Assembly: GCF_002259795.1 (NCBI RefSeq)
Contig: NZ_MWXA01000008.1
Coordinates: 62,001 to 126,000, forward strand
Origin: Bifidobacterium aquikefiri
Lineage (GTDB): Bacteria > Actinomycetota > Actinomycetes > Actinomycetales > Bifidobacteriaceae
DNA: 64,000 nucleotides
Direction: 5' to 3'
Shown here piece by piece: positions 28,917 through 38,629 of the stretch (position 1 is its first letter; every line of letters begins with the position of its first letter). Made by a program: the position numbers and the translations under genes. A model generated the notes under the pieces. That model did not search any database. It had not been told where the DNA came from and saw only the letters and a list, made by a program, of their open reading frames with translations.

Positions 28917-29941
28917 GTGGATACATGCTTTCCCCATCCCTCGGATGGATAGCCGGCAGCATCATCGCCGCCATACTGATCGTTGCGGCCATTGTCAACG
29001 TGATGCTTTACGTACGTCGAAGAAATAACAGCGATACCAGTCTCGCTGCATGCGTGCGACGCAGCATCATCGCCGTTCTGATAGCTATCATGGCTCTGAC
29101 TCCTAGTGTTGAAGCGACAACGACGAGTCAGGCCATCAATGCGACTGATGTCTATGTTGCTGTGGATGTGACTGGTTCAATGGCCGTGGACGACGCTCAA
29201 TACGGCAGTACCGACACAATTTCCAGACTCAACGCAGCCAGCAAGGCCGTAACCGACATCACGGCTCTATATCCCAACGCCAGTTTCGCTGGATTGAGCT
29301 TTGGAGCCAGTGCCAGTCTTGACGTTCCCTTGACTCCTGATTCGAATGCGCTCACCAACTGGGCTGATACGCTGCGAACCGAACCAACCGCAAGTTCCAC
29401 AGGCTCAAACCTTGATGCTCCTCTTGATAAGTTGCTCGTCAATCTCAAGAGCACGCATGACCAACACCCGGACGATTCAATCATTCTCTATATCATCACC
29501 GATGGCGAGCAGACCAGTTCGACAACGCGCAGAAGCTTCTCGTCGTTGCGCGGATACATCAACGACGGTTTCACCATTGGCGTCGGGTCCACTGCAGGAG
29601 GCCAAGTTCCCGTGACTCAGGTCACCGCCTCAGGAGATCAATCGCAGGCTGGCAATTGGGTCATAGATCCGAGCACCAAGAAGCCGGCCATATCGAAGAT
29701 GGATCCGAAGAATCTGACTGCCATGGCGGACGAGATCAGTGGCAGCTACATTGCTGTGAATGCAAGGAAAACACTCTCCGACTCGGCTTCCAAGGACGCT
29801 TCGAAGCAATATCGTGTTACGACGACCGTGAAGAAGCGCAGGCGAGCAATGCCCGTTATCTGGCCATTTGCCATCGCTACCGGGGTGCTGCTGCTCTGGG
29901 AATTCGGAGCATGGCTGGCGATGTCAAGGAGGATGCTATGA
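28913..29941 (+). CDS. VWA domain membrane protein 2
   Basis: 342 residues. Two N-terminal helices (about 10-35 and 47-65), a VWA domain with metal-ion site DVTGSM in VYVAVDVTGSMAVDD, and a C-terminal helix (VIWPFAIATGVLLLWEFGAW). The middle contains IILYIITDGEQ, the usual VWA strand with a conserved TDG. It is BatB-like by position. The start at 28913 overlaps the first VWA gene by four bases; an in-frame ATG at 28847 would overlap it much more. It overlaps the next gene by four bases. Confidence 0.9.
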   Translation: MSGYMLSPSLGWIAGSIIAAILIVAAIVNVMLYVRRRNNSDTSLAACVRRSIIAVLIAIMALTPSVEATTTSQAINATDVYVAVDVTGSMAVDDAQYGSTDTISRLNAASKAVTDITALYPNASFAGLSFGASASLDVPLTPDSNALTNWADTLRTEPTASSTGSNLDAPLDKLLVNLKSTHDQHPDDSIILYIITDGEQTSSTTRRSFSSLRGYINDGFTIGVGSTAGGQVPVTQVTASGDQSQAGNWVIDPSTKKPAISKMDPKNLTAMADEISGSYIAVNARKTLSDSASKDASKQYRVTTTVKKRRRAMPVIWPFAIATGVLLLWEFGAWLAMSRRML

Positions 29942-30555
29942 ACAAGCAGACAACGCCAAGAATATCGCCCAAGGCATCGTTTACCGAGGCCGAGCCGAGA
30001 CTGGTCAAGATGAGAGCTCCGCTGCCTGTAAGGATTGTGCTGATCGTTCTTGCTTTCGTGGTGTTTCTCGGCATAGCGCTCACACTGGTGAACATACGCG
30101 CAGCGGGAACATACAACCAGGCAACGCAAAGCCTTCAGAGCAATCTCAAGGCCGCGTCGAAAGATAATGCAGACCTCAATGAGCTCAAGGCATCGCAGCA
30201 GCAGAACGATGCGCAGTTATCGGACGCAAAGACTTTTTCTTATATATTGCTCCCGAGCATTTCACAGAGCATCACATCGAATGCCATAACCTCTCAACAG
30301 CTGACAGCCCTGATCAATCAGGCGTTGAAGGCGCAAAACGGCGGCAGCGGCAGCACATCTTCGGGCAATGCCAGCGGCGCCCAATCAAGTTCCGCGAGCA
30401 GTACTCCCGAATCCCGCCTGAATGCGGAGCAACGCAAAAAAGTCGCTGAACTGCTCAAGCAGAATCAGGAGCTTCAACAGTCTCAGGCAAGCTCATCGGC
30501 AAGCACTTCCAGCAGTCCTTCAAGCTCGTCCAACTCAACGACCAAACCATGGTGA
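29938..30555 (+). CDS. Single-pass membrane protein with Ser-rich tail, last gene of the MoxR operon
   Basis: 205 residues. A cytoplasmic N-terminus of about 30 residues, one membrane helix (VRIVLIVLAFVVFLGIALTL), a helical extracytoplasmic region with coiled-coil potential (residues about 55-90) and another after a Gly/Ser stretch (LNAEQRKKVAELLKQNQELQ), then a Ser/Thr/Pro tail. Family not recognised. Four-base overlap with the VWA gene upstream shows it belongs to the operon; a structural or scaffold role is only a guess. Confidence 0.82.
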   Translation: MNKQTTPRISPKASFTEAEPRLVKMRAPLPVRIVLIVLAFVVFLGIALTLVNIRAAGTYNQATQSLQSNLKAASKDNADLNELKASQQQNDAQLSDAKTFSYILLPSISQSITSNAITSQQLTALINQALKAQNGGSGSTSSGNASGAQSSSASSTPESRLNAEQRKKVAELLKQNQELQQSQASSSASTSSSPSSSSNSTTKPW

Positions 30556-30669
30556 TCGGGGTCTGGTGCCTCAATCCGCGGCACTCGACCAGTGTCGAAC
30601 CTTTCCACATCCGACCACATCGCTCCTCCTCGCTTGATATCGATGGTGAGCACATGATGCACTGAGACG

Positions 30670-31017
30670 ATGAATATCATAGCCCCAAAAGATCCGTTCG
30701 CCTCTCAGCCCTCACCATTGCTCACCGGAACCGATGCGCTGGCGAGCAATGCTGCAATCACTGGCACGACGATTCAGACGCAATGCTCCTGCATCGCTTT
30801 GGCTCGTCGCCATATAGAGCATCTCCTTCCCTGTGTTGTCGCAACGCAACATTGGCTTCTGGAGTCGCAGACAGCACTTCAAGGCATTCACACCATCGCG
30901 TGGGAAGGCGTTGCTGCATCGCAGGCACGTCAGGAAGCCCGACAACTGGCGCTCAGCTGCCAACACTGCACGCGGTCCGTGCACGGGCTCAGGCTCAGAC
31001 TCGAAAGCTGGATGTGA
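30670..31017 (+). CDS. Small helical WXG-like protein
   Basis: 115 residues. Two predicted helices flank a WEG turn (HTIAWEGVAASQARQEARQL), reminiscent of WXG100-type secreted proteins, and six Cys residues are unusual for such a small protein. The family is not recognised with certainty. The start at 30670 has GAGACG upstream. The next gene begins two bases after this stop and starts with another helical, WXG-like region, so the two look like one unit downstream of the MoxR operon. Confidence 0.65.
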   Translation: MNIIAPKDPFASQPSPLLTGTDALASNAAITGTTIQTQCSCIALARRHIEHLLPCVVATQHWLLESQTALQGIHTIAWEGVAASQARQEARQLALSCQHCTRSVHGLRLRLESWM

Positions 31018-31018
31018 C

Positions 31019-32351
31019 ATGCTTGCCTATTCGCGTCACAGCGCACGTTCTTCACTCTATGGTGGACAATCGTTTATGGCACCTGAAACGCAGCATTGCG
31101 CCACGTTGGTTCAACAGCTCGAAGAAGCCGCACAGGGCTTGGAATTGTGTGTCTCACGCTGGCACGATGCGACCATCCAGACCGGTGCACTGCGCGCCCA
31201 GTCTGCGCTATGTCCCGTACTCTATGTCGAAGCGGCTGTCTGTACTTCGGCCATCATCTCGACATCACATACACGTCTCAAACCATCGCTGCTTATTCCT
31301 CAGATCAGCGACCTTGCAGTCGCCCTGCAGCAACTGAGCAATGACATAGCCGAATTGGCCGCTCTGATCGCTCGGGCGCATTCGCTCTACTCTCAGGCTG
31401 AGCAGACCACCCTGCGCTTGCTGACGGGTCTTATGGCCGGTTCTGCAGTGGCGTTCCTGGCGAATGGTCTGAGTGCATGCACAGGTATGATTTCCGCCCT
31501 TGTGCAAGGCAATCGGTTGCATGTACTGCCGGTCGACGGCACTGCACTTCCTGCCGTGACTTCAACCGAAGGGGCGCTCACCAATCTGCAGCTGCTTGCC
31601 TCCAACGGTGACTATGCCACCATTGCCATACAACAGTATGTCAATGAGCATGGCAAGAGATCCTGGCTGGTGACGATTCCTGGAACCGACTCCCATATCG
31701 ATTCTCCCATCGGCTGGCTGCAGAACATGGAACTCATGAGTGACATCATCCACACGCTTGCAAGCCGATAGCGTGCGATTTGTACTCGACGCGATGAGGC
31801 AGACAGGTATCGAAAGATCAGAGAACGTTATGCTCGTTGGCCACTCCCAGGGCGGCATTGTTGCAGCAACAATTGCGGCCGACATGGCCGAGGAATATCA
31901 GATCGCACATGTGATCACCGCAGGCTCACCCGTTGCAAACCATCCAATACCGAGCAACACCTGGGTTACCAGCATCGAAGTCGAAGCCGATGTGGTACCC
32001 GACCTCGATGGAAGGCACAATCCCAGCAGACAAACATGGCTCACGGTTCGAGCACAAGAGGCCAAGAAACAGTCCAAGTCAGAATCCGACAAGCAGCAAG
32101 AATCAAATCAGCGCTCAGCAGGAACAGCTGAGCAATCCCCTGACAAGGCAGTGTCTGAACCTTCGAAAAGCGAATCACACACCATGCGCAAGCAGCAGGA
32201 GGCATGGCGCGATGCATTGCATCTTGGCTCACCCGCCGTAGAACTCCATGATGCCCATATCAGGGAGATCATGGCTGGCACACTCGAATCCACACAGTAT
32301 TATCAAGGCCGCCTTCATACCAGTGAAAACAGTCACCACACCAACACCTGA
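31019..32351 (+). pseudogene. Frameshifted alpha/beta hydrolase with WXG-like N-terminus
   Basis: Two overlapping frames together make one protein. The first (31019-31771, 250 codons) has a helical N-terminal domain of about 200 residues and ends at LVTIPGTDSHIDSPIGWLQN, the first strand and oxyanion part of a hydrolase. The second (from about 31740, GTG, to 32351) carries DSVRFVLDAM, the nucleophile elbow GHSQGG, and later ITAGSPVANHP and DVVPD. The reading frame changes near 31764-31772, so neither half has a whole hydrolase fold. It may be a true pseudogene, a sequencing error, or rarely a programmed shift. The architecture matches DUF1023-like hydrolases fused to Esx-type helices. Confidence 0.75.
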
Positions 32352-32407
32352 ACCTCAGGATTGACGATACCCTCCAAGCGTTCATGGCTTCGCGTAGTCT
32401 GTTGGCT

Positions 32408-33847
32408 ATGAAGCTTTCTGAAATTGAACCAGCACTTGCTCTCAGCCCTCTCGATGGACGCTATCAATCGCAAATCTCTCCCCTTACCGAGTATTTGAGC
32501 GAAGCTGCGCTCAACAGGGAAAGAATGCGCGTGGAGGTTGAATGGATGATTCTGCTTGCAAATGGCTTTGATGGCAACGGTAATCAGCCAATCATTGAGG
32601 GTGTGAACCGATTCAGTGATGCAGAGCAGGCCTATCTGCGTGACATTCCTGAGACCTTTGGCAAGGACGGCATCGTCGAGCTCAAAGGCATCGAAGATGT
32701 GACCCACCATGATGTAAAGGCTGTCGAATACTATATCGACCGTCGACTCGATGCCGCTGCCTCACAACTCGGCCCAGATACAGAGCTTGCACGCTTGAAA
32801 CCGCTCGTGCACTTTGCATGCACGAGCGAAGACATCAACAACCTTTCGTATGCACGATGCATCAAGGATGCCGTTCAGCATATCTGGCTTCCTGCCACGC
32901 AGGAACTGGTCGATTATCTCAAGGCAAAGGCGGAGGAATTCAAGGCACTTCCCATGCTCAGTCTGACGCATGGTCAGCCTGCAACCCCAACCACGCTGGG
33001 CAAGGAGCTTGCCGTGTTCGCATACCGCCTTGGCAGGCAGATCAAGCATGTGAAGGCTCAGGAATATCTGGGCAAGATCAACGGTGCGACAGGTACCTTC
33101 GGCGCTCATGTTGCGGCGCTCCCCGATGTTGACTGGCTTCAGGTCTCTCAGGAATTCGTCATCAACCGCATGCATCTGACATGGAATCCACTCACCACCC
33201 AGATTGAATCCCATGACTGGCAGGCAGAACTCTATGGCAGCATCAGCCACCTCAACCGCATTGCGCACAATCTCGCCACCGATTCATGGATGTATATCTC
33301 GCGAGGCGTATTTGCGCAAACCCCAGTCAAGGGCGCAACCGGTTCGAGCACCATGCCCCATAAGGTAAATCCGATCCGCTTCGAAAATGCCGAGGCCAAT
33401 CTTGAACTCTCGTGCTCGTTCTTCGATACGCTCGCCGCGACGCTGACAGAGACTCGCTGGCAACGCGATCTGACCGATTCGACCACACAGCGCAATATCG
33501 GCTCTGCCTTCGGATACGCTCTGCTTGCGTTGAACAATCTGCTCGGCGGCCTCAGATCGATTCATCCCAACTTTGCTGCAATCGCACAGGAATTGCAGAA
33601 TAATTGGGAGGTTCTGGGAGAGCCGATTCAAACGGCGATGCGAGCAGCAGCGCTCAATGGCCGTTCAGGAATGGACAATCCTTACGAAAGAGTCAAGGAA
33701 CTGATGCGTGGCCACACCATTGACCATGCAGCAGTTGAATCCTTTATTTCCACAATCAACTTTGACGAAGAGACTTCTCAGCGTCTCAGGCAATTAAGCC
33801 CAGAAAGCTATGTAGGTATTGCCGAGCGTTTGGTAAACTTCGACTGA
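32408..33847 (+). CDS. purB: Adenylosuccinate lyase
   Basis: 479 residues. Catalyses two steps of purine synthesis: SAICAR to AICAR plus fumarate, and adenylosuccinate to AMP plus fumarate. The fumarase-superfamily signature GSSTMPHKVNP is present, with THHDVKAVEYYI and SLTHGQPATPTTLG for substrate binding. The start at 32408 (MKLSEIEPALALSP) was chosen by the family's usual N-terminus; 32384 is in frame but adds eight residues. No strong ribosome binding site. The next gene starts two bases after the stop. Confidence 0.95.
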   Translation: MKLSEIEPALALSPLDGRYQSQISPLTEYLSEAALNRERMRVEVEWMILLANGFDGNGNQPIIEGVNRFSDAEQAYLRDIPETFGKDGIVELKGIEDVTHHDVKAVEYYIDRRLDAAASQLGPDTELARLKPLVHFACTSEDINNLSYARCIKDAVQHIWLPATQELVDYLKAKAEEFKALPMLSLTHGQPATPTTLGKELAVFAYRLGRQIKHVKAQEYLGKINGATGTFGAHVAALPDVDWLQVSQEFVINRMHLTWNPLTTQIESHDWQAELYGSISHLNRIAHNLATDSWMYISRGVFAQTPVKGATGSSTMPHKVNPIRFENAEANLELSCSFFDTLAATLTETRWQRDLTDSTTQRNIGSAFGYALLALNNLLGGLRSIHPNFAAIAQELQNNWEVLGEPIQTAMRAAALNGRSGMDNPYERVKELMRGHTIDHAAVESFISTINFDEETSQRLRQLSPESYVGIAERLVNFD

Positions 33848-33848
33848 T

Positions 33849-36449
33849 ATGGGGAACAATCGCACATTTCGAGATAATGTCCGCGATTCTGACAAGGATG
33901 GCAGCTCTGCGACGGAGGTTGGCGAAACGGACTTGCACAAGGCACATTCGACTTCGCTCCGTGGTTCTTTCAAAATCACGCCAAAGATAACCGACACGGC
34001 TCCTGAACGGGTGCACGATGTCGGCGACCTGGTTCGTGCCGGAACTGCACTGTTATCTGTGGCATTTGTTGTGCTGGTCTCCGTGTATCTCAAAGGTCTG
34101 ACCGCGGGTGTGGAATCCGATGTACACACCGCTGCTGGACATGCACTTGAGTGGCTGATCGATATTCCAACCAGTCTGCTTCAGCAGTTCACCACAATTG
34201 TGATCGTCATTTGGGTGCTGGTGCAACTGCTGATCAATCGCGAATGGCTTCAGGCCATAACATCGACGCTTGCGCTGTTCAGTGGCTATATCGTTATCCG
34301 ACTGTTCTCACTGTTGATCCTGGATATCGGGAACCAGACACTTGCTGAATCATTGAGCTCGTCAGCACTCATGAGGGGTGTGGGATTCCTTCCCGACATC
34401 TATGCGGGACTCGGAGCATTCCTTACGGCAGCAGGGCCACGGCGCATGCGCAATTCTCTCGTATGGGGATGGAACATACTCTTTGGCGTGGGAATCATTT
34501 CAGTGGCCCTCTCGTCCAATTCACTCTCGGCATCGCTGGTCTCCCTTGCCGTTGGGTGCGTTCTGGGCATGCTGATTCGTTTCGCTTCGGGTACGCAGAA
34601 CAAGGGTGCCTGGGGCAGTGCAATCGTGCAATCCTTGAGAACCATCGGCATCGACACCGCAGTGCTCAACCGCCTGCCCGATGACTCGCTGCAGAATCTG
34701 GTCTCGGATCCGAATACGACAAGCGAGCAACGCAATGGGCATGGCAACGGCCAGAATACCAATCAGAGCGGGTTCTCACTGCTTGACGACAACACCTCCC
34801 AATCTCGCATCTATCAGGTCATCGATGCTCATGACAAGTCCTATATCGTTTCGGTGCTTGACAACCAGACCCACACGGCCGGTTATCTGGTACAGGTGTG
34901 GCGGTGGATCAAGTTCACAGGAATTGCCATGCGCCGAGATCGATCCGCGTATGACACGACCGAGCATCATCTCTCCATGCTGCTTGGATTACGCAATTTT
35001 GGTCTTGTGACGGCTCATCCCTATGCAATGTCAGATGTCGGTGAATCGTCCATCCTCGTGTACGAAACCGATGTGAAGCTCGAATCGCTGCCATTCCACG
35101 ACATCAGCGATGACGACGCACAAGAGATGATGCGTTATCTCGAAGTTGCGCATAAGCATGGCTATACGCATCGTCATATCTCCGCTTCGAACCTCTCGCA
35201 TGACGATCATGGTCACATCGTGATCGCAGGCTGGCAGAACGGCGATTATGCGAGCTCGGCACCCAATGTGAGCATCGACCGCGTGCAGCTTCTTGTGCTG
35301 CTGAGCTGTGCCATAGGTAGGCAACGCACCTTGAAGGTTGCGTGCAGGGTTTGGGGCAAGGATGCAGTGATTCAACTCGTTCCATTCATTCAGAAGGTTG
35401 CAATTCCAGCTTCGACACGCGCGCTCCAGTCATGGGACAAGAACACCATCAAGGCGTTGCGCGATGACGTTCGCAAGCTCAGCGATGAAGACACCGTCGA
35501 ATCCCTTGAGGCTGTGAATCTGTCACGTTTCAGCTTCCGATCCTTCGCGGCCCTGGTGCTGCTGATCATTGCTGTAGTGGTCATCATCACCCAGTTGAAT
35601 CTTCAGCAGGTCATCGATGCCGTTACCCACGCAAACCCATGGATGGCTGGTCTATGCTTCCTCTTTGGTGTCATGGCATGGCTTGGCGGCGCCATATCGC
35701 TTGGAATCTTCGTAGACAAAGACAAACGCAATTATCTGGGACTGTTCTTTACCCAGGTTGCTTCGAGTTTTACTGCGGTATCAATGCCATCGGGCGTTGG
35801 ACCTGCCTTTGTGAATCTGCAGTATCTTCGCAAGAGCGGCTATAAGAACAGCATCGCGACGGCAATCATGAGCGCTGTCGTCGCCGTGCAGTTCGCCACC
35901 ACATTTCTGCTGTTGGTCGTCATCGGCATATTCTCGGGACGCAACACCTTCTCGGGGATGATTCCCACGAATCTGCTTGTCATCACCATCGGCATTCTTG
36001 CCATAGTCATTGCACTCGGCATAGCCATAAAGCCAATTCGCCAATATGTGCTCAAACGTCTGCTGCCAATCGTCTCGACATACACCCGCCAGCTGCTTGA
36101 TGTACTGACGCAGCCGAGAGAACTGATTATCAGCTCCCTAGGCTCTTGGATGCAAAGCTTTGGACTCGGCTTTGGCTATTGGGCCGCTCTTATGGCATTC
36201 GGATATCATACGAACATTCTGGAAACCACCTTCATCTATCTGCTGGCCAACACGATTGGCTCGGCGGTCCCAACCCCGGGCGGTCTGGGTGCTGTGGAAG
36301 CCGCATTGACATTCGGATTCTCCAGTCTCGGTGTTCCCACTGCCCTTTCACTTTCAGCCACCGTACTCTTCAGGGTTGCAACCTATTGGATTCGCATTCC
36401 CCTGGGCGCCTTGGCCGCGAAATGGCTTGATAGACATAACCTTTTGTGA
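33849..36449 (+). CDS. LPG-synthase/flippase-like membrane protein with pseudokinase region
   Basis: 866 residues. N-terminal helices (about 55-250), a soluble middle (about 280-570), and a C-terminal LPG_synthase_TM-type domain of about eight helices (SSFTAVSMPSGVGPAFVNLQ; TIGSAVPTPGGLGAVEAALT). The middle looks like a kinase: HKHGYTHRHISASNL matches HRDxxxxN and HIVIAGWQNGDY sits where DFG would be. The catalytic Asp is His and the metal-binding Asp is missing, so it should be inactive. Actinobacterial relatives combine these parts; the role may be lipid or cell-wall precursor translocation. It follows the purB stop by one base. Confidence 0.85.
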   Translation: MGNNRTFRDNVRDSDKDGSSATEVGETDLHKAHSTSLRGSFKITPKITDTAPERVHDVGDLVRAGTALLSVAFVVLVSVYLKGLTAGVESDVHTAAGHALEWLIDIPTSLLQQFTTIVIVIWVLVQLLINREWLQAITSTLALFSGYIVIRLFSLLILDIGNQTLAESLSSSALMRGVGFLPDIYAGLGAFLTAAGPRRMRNSLVWGWNILFGVGIISVALSSNSLSASLVSLAVGCVLGMLIRFASGTQNKGAWGSAIVQSLRTIGIDTAVLNRLPDDSLQNLVSDPNTTSEQRNGHGNGQNTNQSGFSLLDDNTSQSRIYQVIDAHDKSYIVSVLDNQTHTAGYLVQVWRWIKFTGIAMRRDRSAYDTTEHHLSMLLGLRNFGLVTAHPYAMSDVGESSILVYETDVKLESLPFHDISDDDAQEMMRYLEVAHKHGYTHRHISASNLSHDDHGHIVIAGWQNGDYASSAPNVSIDRVQLLVLLSCAIGRQRTLKVACRVWGKDAVIQLVPFIQKVAIPASTRALQSWDKNTIKALRDDVRKLSDEDTVESLEAVNLSRFSFRSFAALVLLIIAVVVIITQLNLQQVIDAVTHANPWMAGLCFLFGVMAWLGGAISLGIFVDKDKRNYLGLFFTQVASSFTAVSMPSGVGPAFVNLQYLRKSGYKNSIATAIMSAVVAVQFATTFLLLVVIGIFSGRNTFSGMIPTNLLVITIGILAIVIALGIAIKPIRQYVLKRLLPIVSTYTRQLLDVLTQPRELIISSLGSWMQSFGLGFGYWAALMAFGYHTNILETTFIYLLANTIGSAVPTPGGLGAVEAALTFGFSSLGVPTALSLSATVLFRVATYWIRIPLGALAAKWLDRHNLL

Positions 36450-36629
36450 CCGAGAGGGAACGCTCAAATGACGCTGATATGACGATGATGTGAAAATGCT
36501 TGTCAAGATAACGGCGTTTTGCGGAAAAACCCCCAAGAACGCGTCAATTTCAACGGATATGCGCTAATATCGTCTGTGACCGATGGGTTTCCCGGAAAGG
36601 ATGGGGGCCCCCAACAGAAGGATGCTCAT

Positions 36630-36911
36630 ATGGCATACAACAAGTCTGATCTCGTTTCGAAGATTGCACAGAAGTCGAACCTCACCAAGGCGCAGTCCGA
36701 AGCAGCAATCAACGCATTTCAGGATATTTTTGTAGAGTCCCTCCAGTCAGGCGAAGGCCTGAGACTTACGGGTCTTTTCTCAGCAGAGCGCGTCAAGCGC
36801 GCTGCCCGCACCGGCCGCAACCCACGCACCGGTGAAACCATTAAGATTCCAGCAAGCTATGGCGTTCGTATCAGCGCTGGCTCACTGCTGAAGAAGGCAG
36901 TAACCAAGTAA
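36630..36911 (+). CDS. hup: HU-family histone-like DNA-binding protein
   Basis: 93 residues, standard for HU. The MAYNKSDLVSKIAQKSNLTK start, the conserved FSAERVKRAARTGRNPRTGE arm that wraps DNA, and IPASYGVRISAGSLLKKAV at the C-terminus are clear. It bends and compacts DNA. Ribosome binding site AGAAGGA upstream of ATG. A long upstream gap (36450-36629) should hold a strong promoter; a terminator follows directly. Confidence 0.96.
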   Translation: MAYNKSDLVSKIAQKSNLTKAQSEAAINAFQDIFVESLQSGEGLRLTGLFSAERVKRAARTGRNPRTGETIKIPASYGVRISAGSLLKKAVTK

Positions 36912-36934
36912 TTTGGGGATTACACAGTTTTTTT

Positions 36935-36964
36935 ATCCCGGCCGATACCGATATCGGCCGGGAT
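36935..36964 (+). terminator. Intrinsic terminator of hup
   Basis: A 13-bp perfect stem (ATCCCGGCCGATA) with a 4-base loop, followed by TTTTCTG, 24 bases past the hup stop. Confidence 0.9.
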
Positions 36965-37018
36965 TTTCTGTATCGTTGCGCTGTATGCCGGCTGGGCGCA
37001 CACTAATATTCCAAGATC

Positions 37019-37125
37019 GCGAGTTTTGTTGCCTTTTTGAAGTATAAACGAGCAGAATCGTTGAAATAGCGTCTGGCTAAGGCCGATTTCAGCAAAGTCT
37101 ACTTCGAAAAGGCAACAAAACTCGC
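37019..37125. repeat. Convergent-gap palindromic element, copy B
   Basis: Arms 37019-37044 and 37100-37125 pair over 26 bp with one mismatch (GCGAGTTTTGTTGCCTTTT start). The interior reads GAAGTATAA, ATCGTTGAAAT, CGTC and GCCGA, as in copy A. The arm sequence differs from copy A after GAGTTTTGT but stays complementary. It lies between convergent hup and pafA. Confidence 0.85.
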
Positions 37126-37137
37126 ATTCTCAACGCA

Positions 37138-38628
37138 TCAGCTGATTGCATCGATGAATTTTTCGAACTGAGGCGTGGACTCGCACATAAATGGATCCAT
37201 GATTTCGAATTCTGCATGGTTTTCTTCTCCAGTGGCAACCAGATGCGTCCAGTCGCACGACCACGAGAGGTCCTTTGCCAAGGCTGCATGAATGAATCGT
37301 CCACGGAGATGGGCGCGCGTGTTCATGGGCGGATTGTTTACAGCATCGACAATCATCCTTGCATCGATCAGACTTCGGATGCGATGGTGTGCCTGCATTG
37401 ACTCGAAAACATGACCATTCATGATGTCATGATATTCAAAGTCAAACATTTTCAACTGAGCCCACGATGGAGCTGAACCAGGAGCATGCAAAGTGCTATA
37501 TCGGTGCTTGAGCGCATTGATGATCCGGAGCTTTGCAGCCCAATCAACCCAGCTCGACAACGATTGCCAGTTCCCATCTTCTATCGATTGCAAGGCTTCA
37601 CCCCACAATTCAAGCACCTGACCAGCATTATCGAGCACCATGTCTTTGTCATTGCTGTGTCTCGTCACAAAATCCTGCGCTGCTTCAAGATACGCGTGCT
37701 GAATCGACAATGCAGAGGAGTGCATGGAATCCCCGCCGTCTCCAGATCCGACCACATCGATGGCAGCATGGCCGCTCATATCCTTGCTCACAGCCCGAAT
37801 CGCCTTGCCCGGATCAATGAGTGCGTATGGTTCGAATGGGGTGAGTGTGCCCCGCTCAACGGCCTCTTCGATGATGCAGAGCACCAGGTGGGTCGTTGCC
37901 AGCTTCATCCACGTTGCTGTCTGGGATCGATTCGAATCGCCAACGATAACATGCAGTCTGCGGTAAAGCTCAGGATTGGCATGGGGCTCGTCGCGAGTGT
38001 TCACCATGGGGCGAGAACGCGTCGTGGCACTCGACACCGCCTCATCTAGGTAATCGGCTCGCTGTGAGAGTTCAAAGCCGCTGCGCGTAACCTTCCCTGC
38101 ACCGGAAAAGAGCTGACGCGTGACCAAGAACGGTACCAGCAGTCTTCGCACGTCATCAAGCGATACCTGCCTTCTGAGCAGATAGTTCTCGTGGCAGCCG
38201 AAGGACTGTCCGGATGCGTCAACGTTGTTCTTGAACAGATGTACCCGGGCCTGAGGACCATGCTGCCGCTGCAACTGTTCCTGGGCACGCTGGGCCAGAC
38301 CGATCATGATGTGTTCTCCCGCAAGATCCTGCTTGAGGGCATCAAGCGGCGACCGCGTCTCTGCGGTCGCATATTCCGGGTGCGAACCAACATCCAGATA
38401 GAGCCGTGCGCCATTGTGCAGATAGGTATTCGTCGACCGGGATCGAGAAACGACCGGTTGAAACATTGTTCTGGCCACTTCTGCCGCCGGGCAGGGCCGT
38501 TCGGTTCCCGTCACGCTGATTCCATATTCGGTTTCTATGCCAAATATGCGGTCGAAACTGCCGTTCGAAGCATCGAGGAAGCTGCCACTCAGCGCATCAT
38601 TCGTGTGGGAATCTCGCAACTGCGGCAC
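37138..38628 (-). CDS. pafA: Pup--protein ligase PafA
   Basis: 496 residues from the GTG at 38628. Joins the C-terminal Glu of Pup to substrate lysines using ATP. The carboxylate-amine-ligase-like core is clear: FGIETEYGISVTG, DVGSHPEYATAET, FKNNVDASGQSFGCHENY, RPMVNTRDEPHA, LHVIVGDSN. It lacks the Dop-specific loop, so it is the ligase. The start is uncertain: GTG 38628 follows the pup stop as TGATGTG with AGGTGG upstream; ATG 38664 would overlap pup by 35 bases and has its ribosome binding site too close. Last gene of the pupylation cluster. Confidence 0.93.
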   Translation of the reverse strand: MPQLRDSHTNDALSGSFLDASNGSFDRIFGIETEYGISVTGTERPCPAAEVARTMFQPVVSRSRSTNTYLHNGARLYLDVGSHPEYATAETRSPLDALKQDLAGEHIMIGLAQRAQEQLQRQHGPQARVHLFKNNVDASGQSFGCHENYLLRRQVSLDDVRRLLVPFLVTRQLFSGAGKVTRSGFELSQRADYLDEAVSSATTRSRPMVNTRDEPHANPELYRRLHVIVGDSNRSQTATWMKLATTHLVLCIIEEAVERGTLTPFEPYALIDPGKAIRAVSKDMSGHAAIDVVGSGDGGDSMHSSALSIQHAYLEAAQDFVTRHSNDKDMVLDNAGQVLELWGEALQSIEDGNWQSLSSWVDWAAKLRIINALKHRYSTLHAPGSAPSWAQLKMFDFEYHDIMNGHVFESMQAHHRIRSLIDARMIVDAVNNPPMNTRAHLRGRFIHAALAKDLSWSCDWTHLVATGEENHAEFEIMDPFMCESTPQFEKFIDAIS

Positions 38629-38629
38629 A

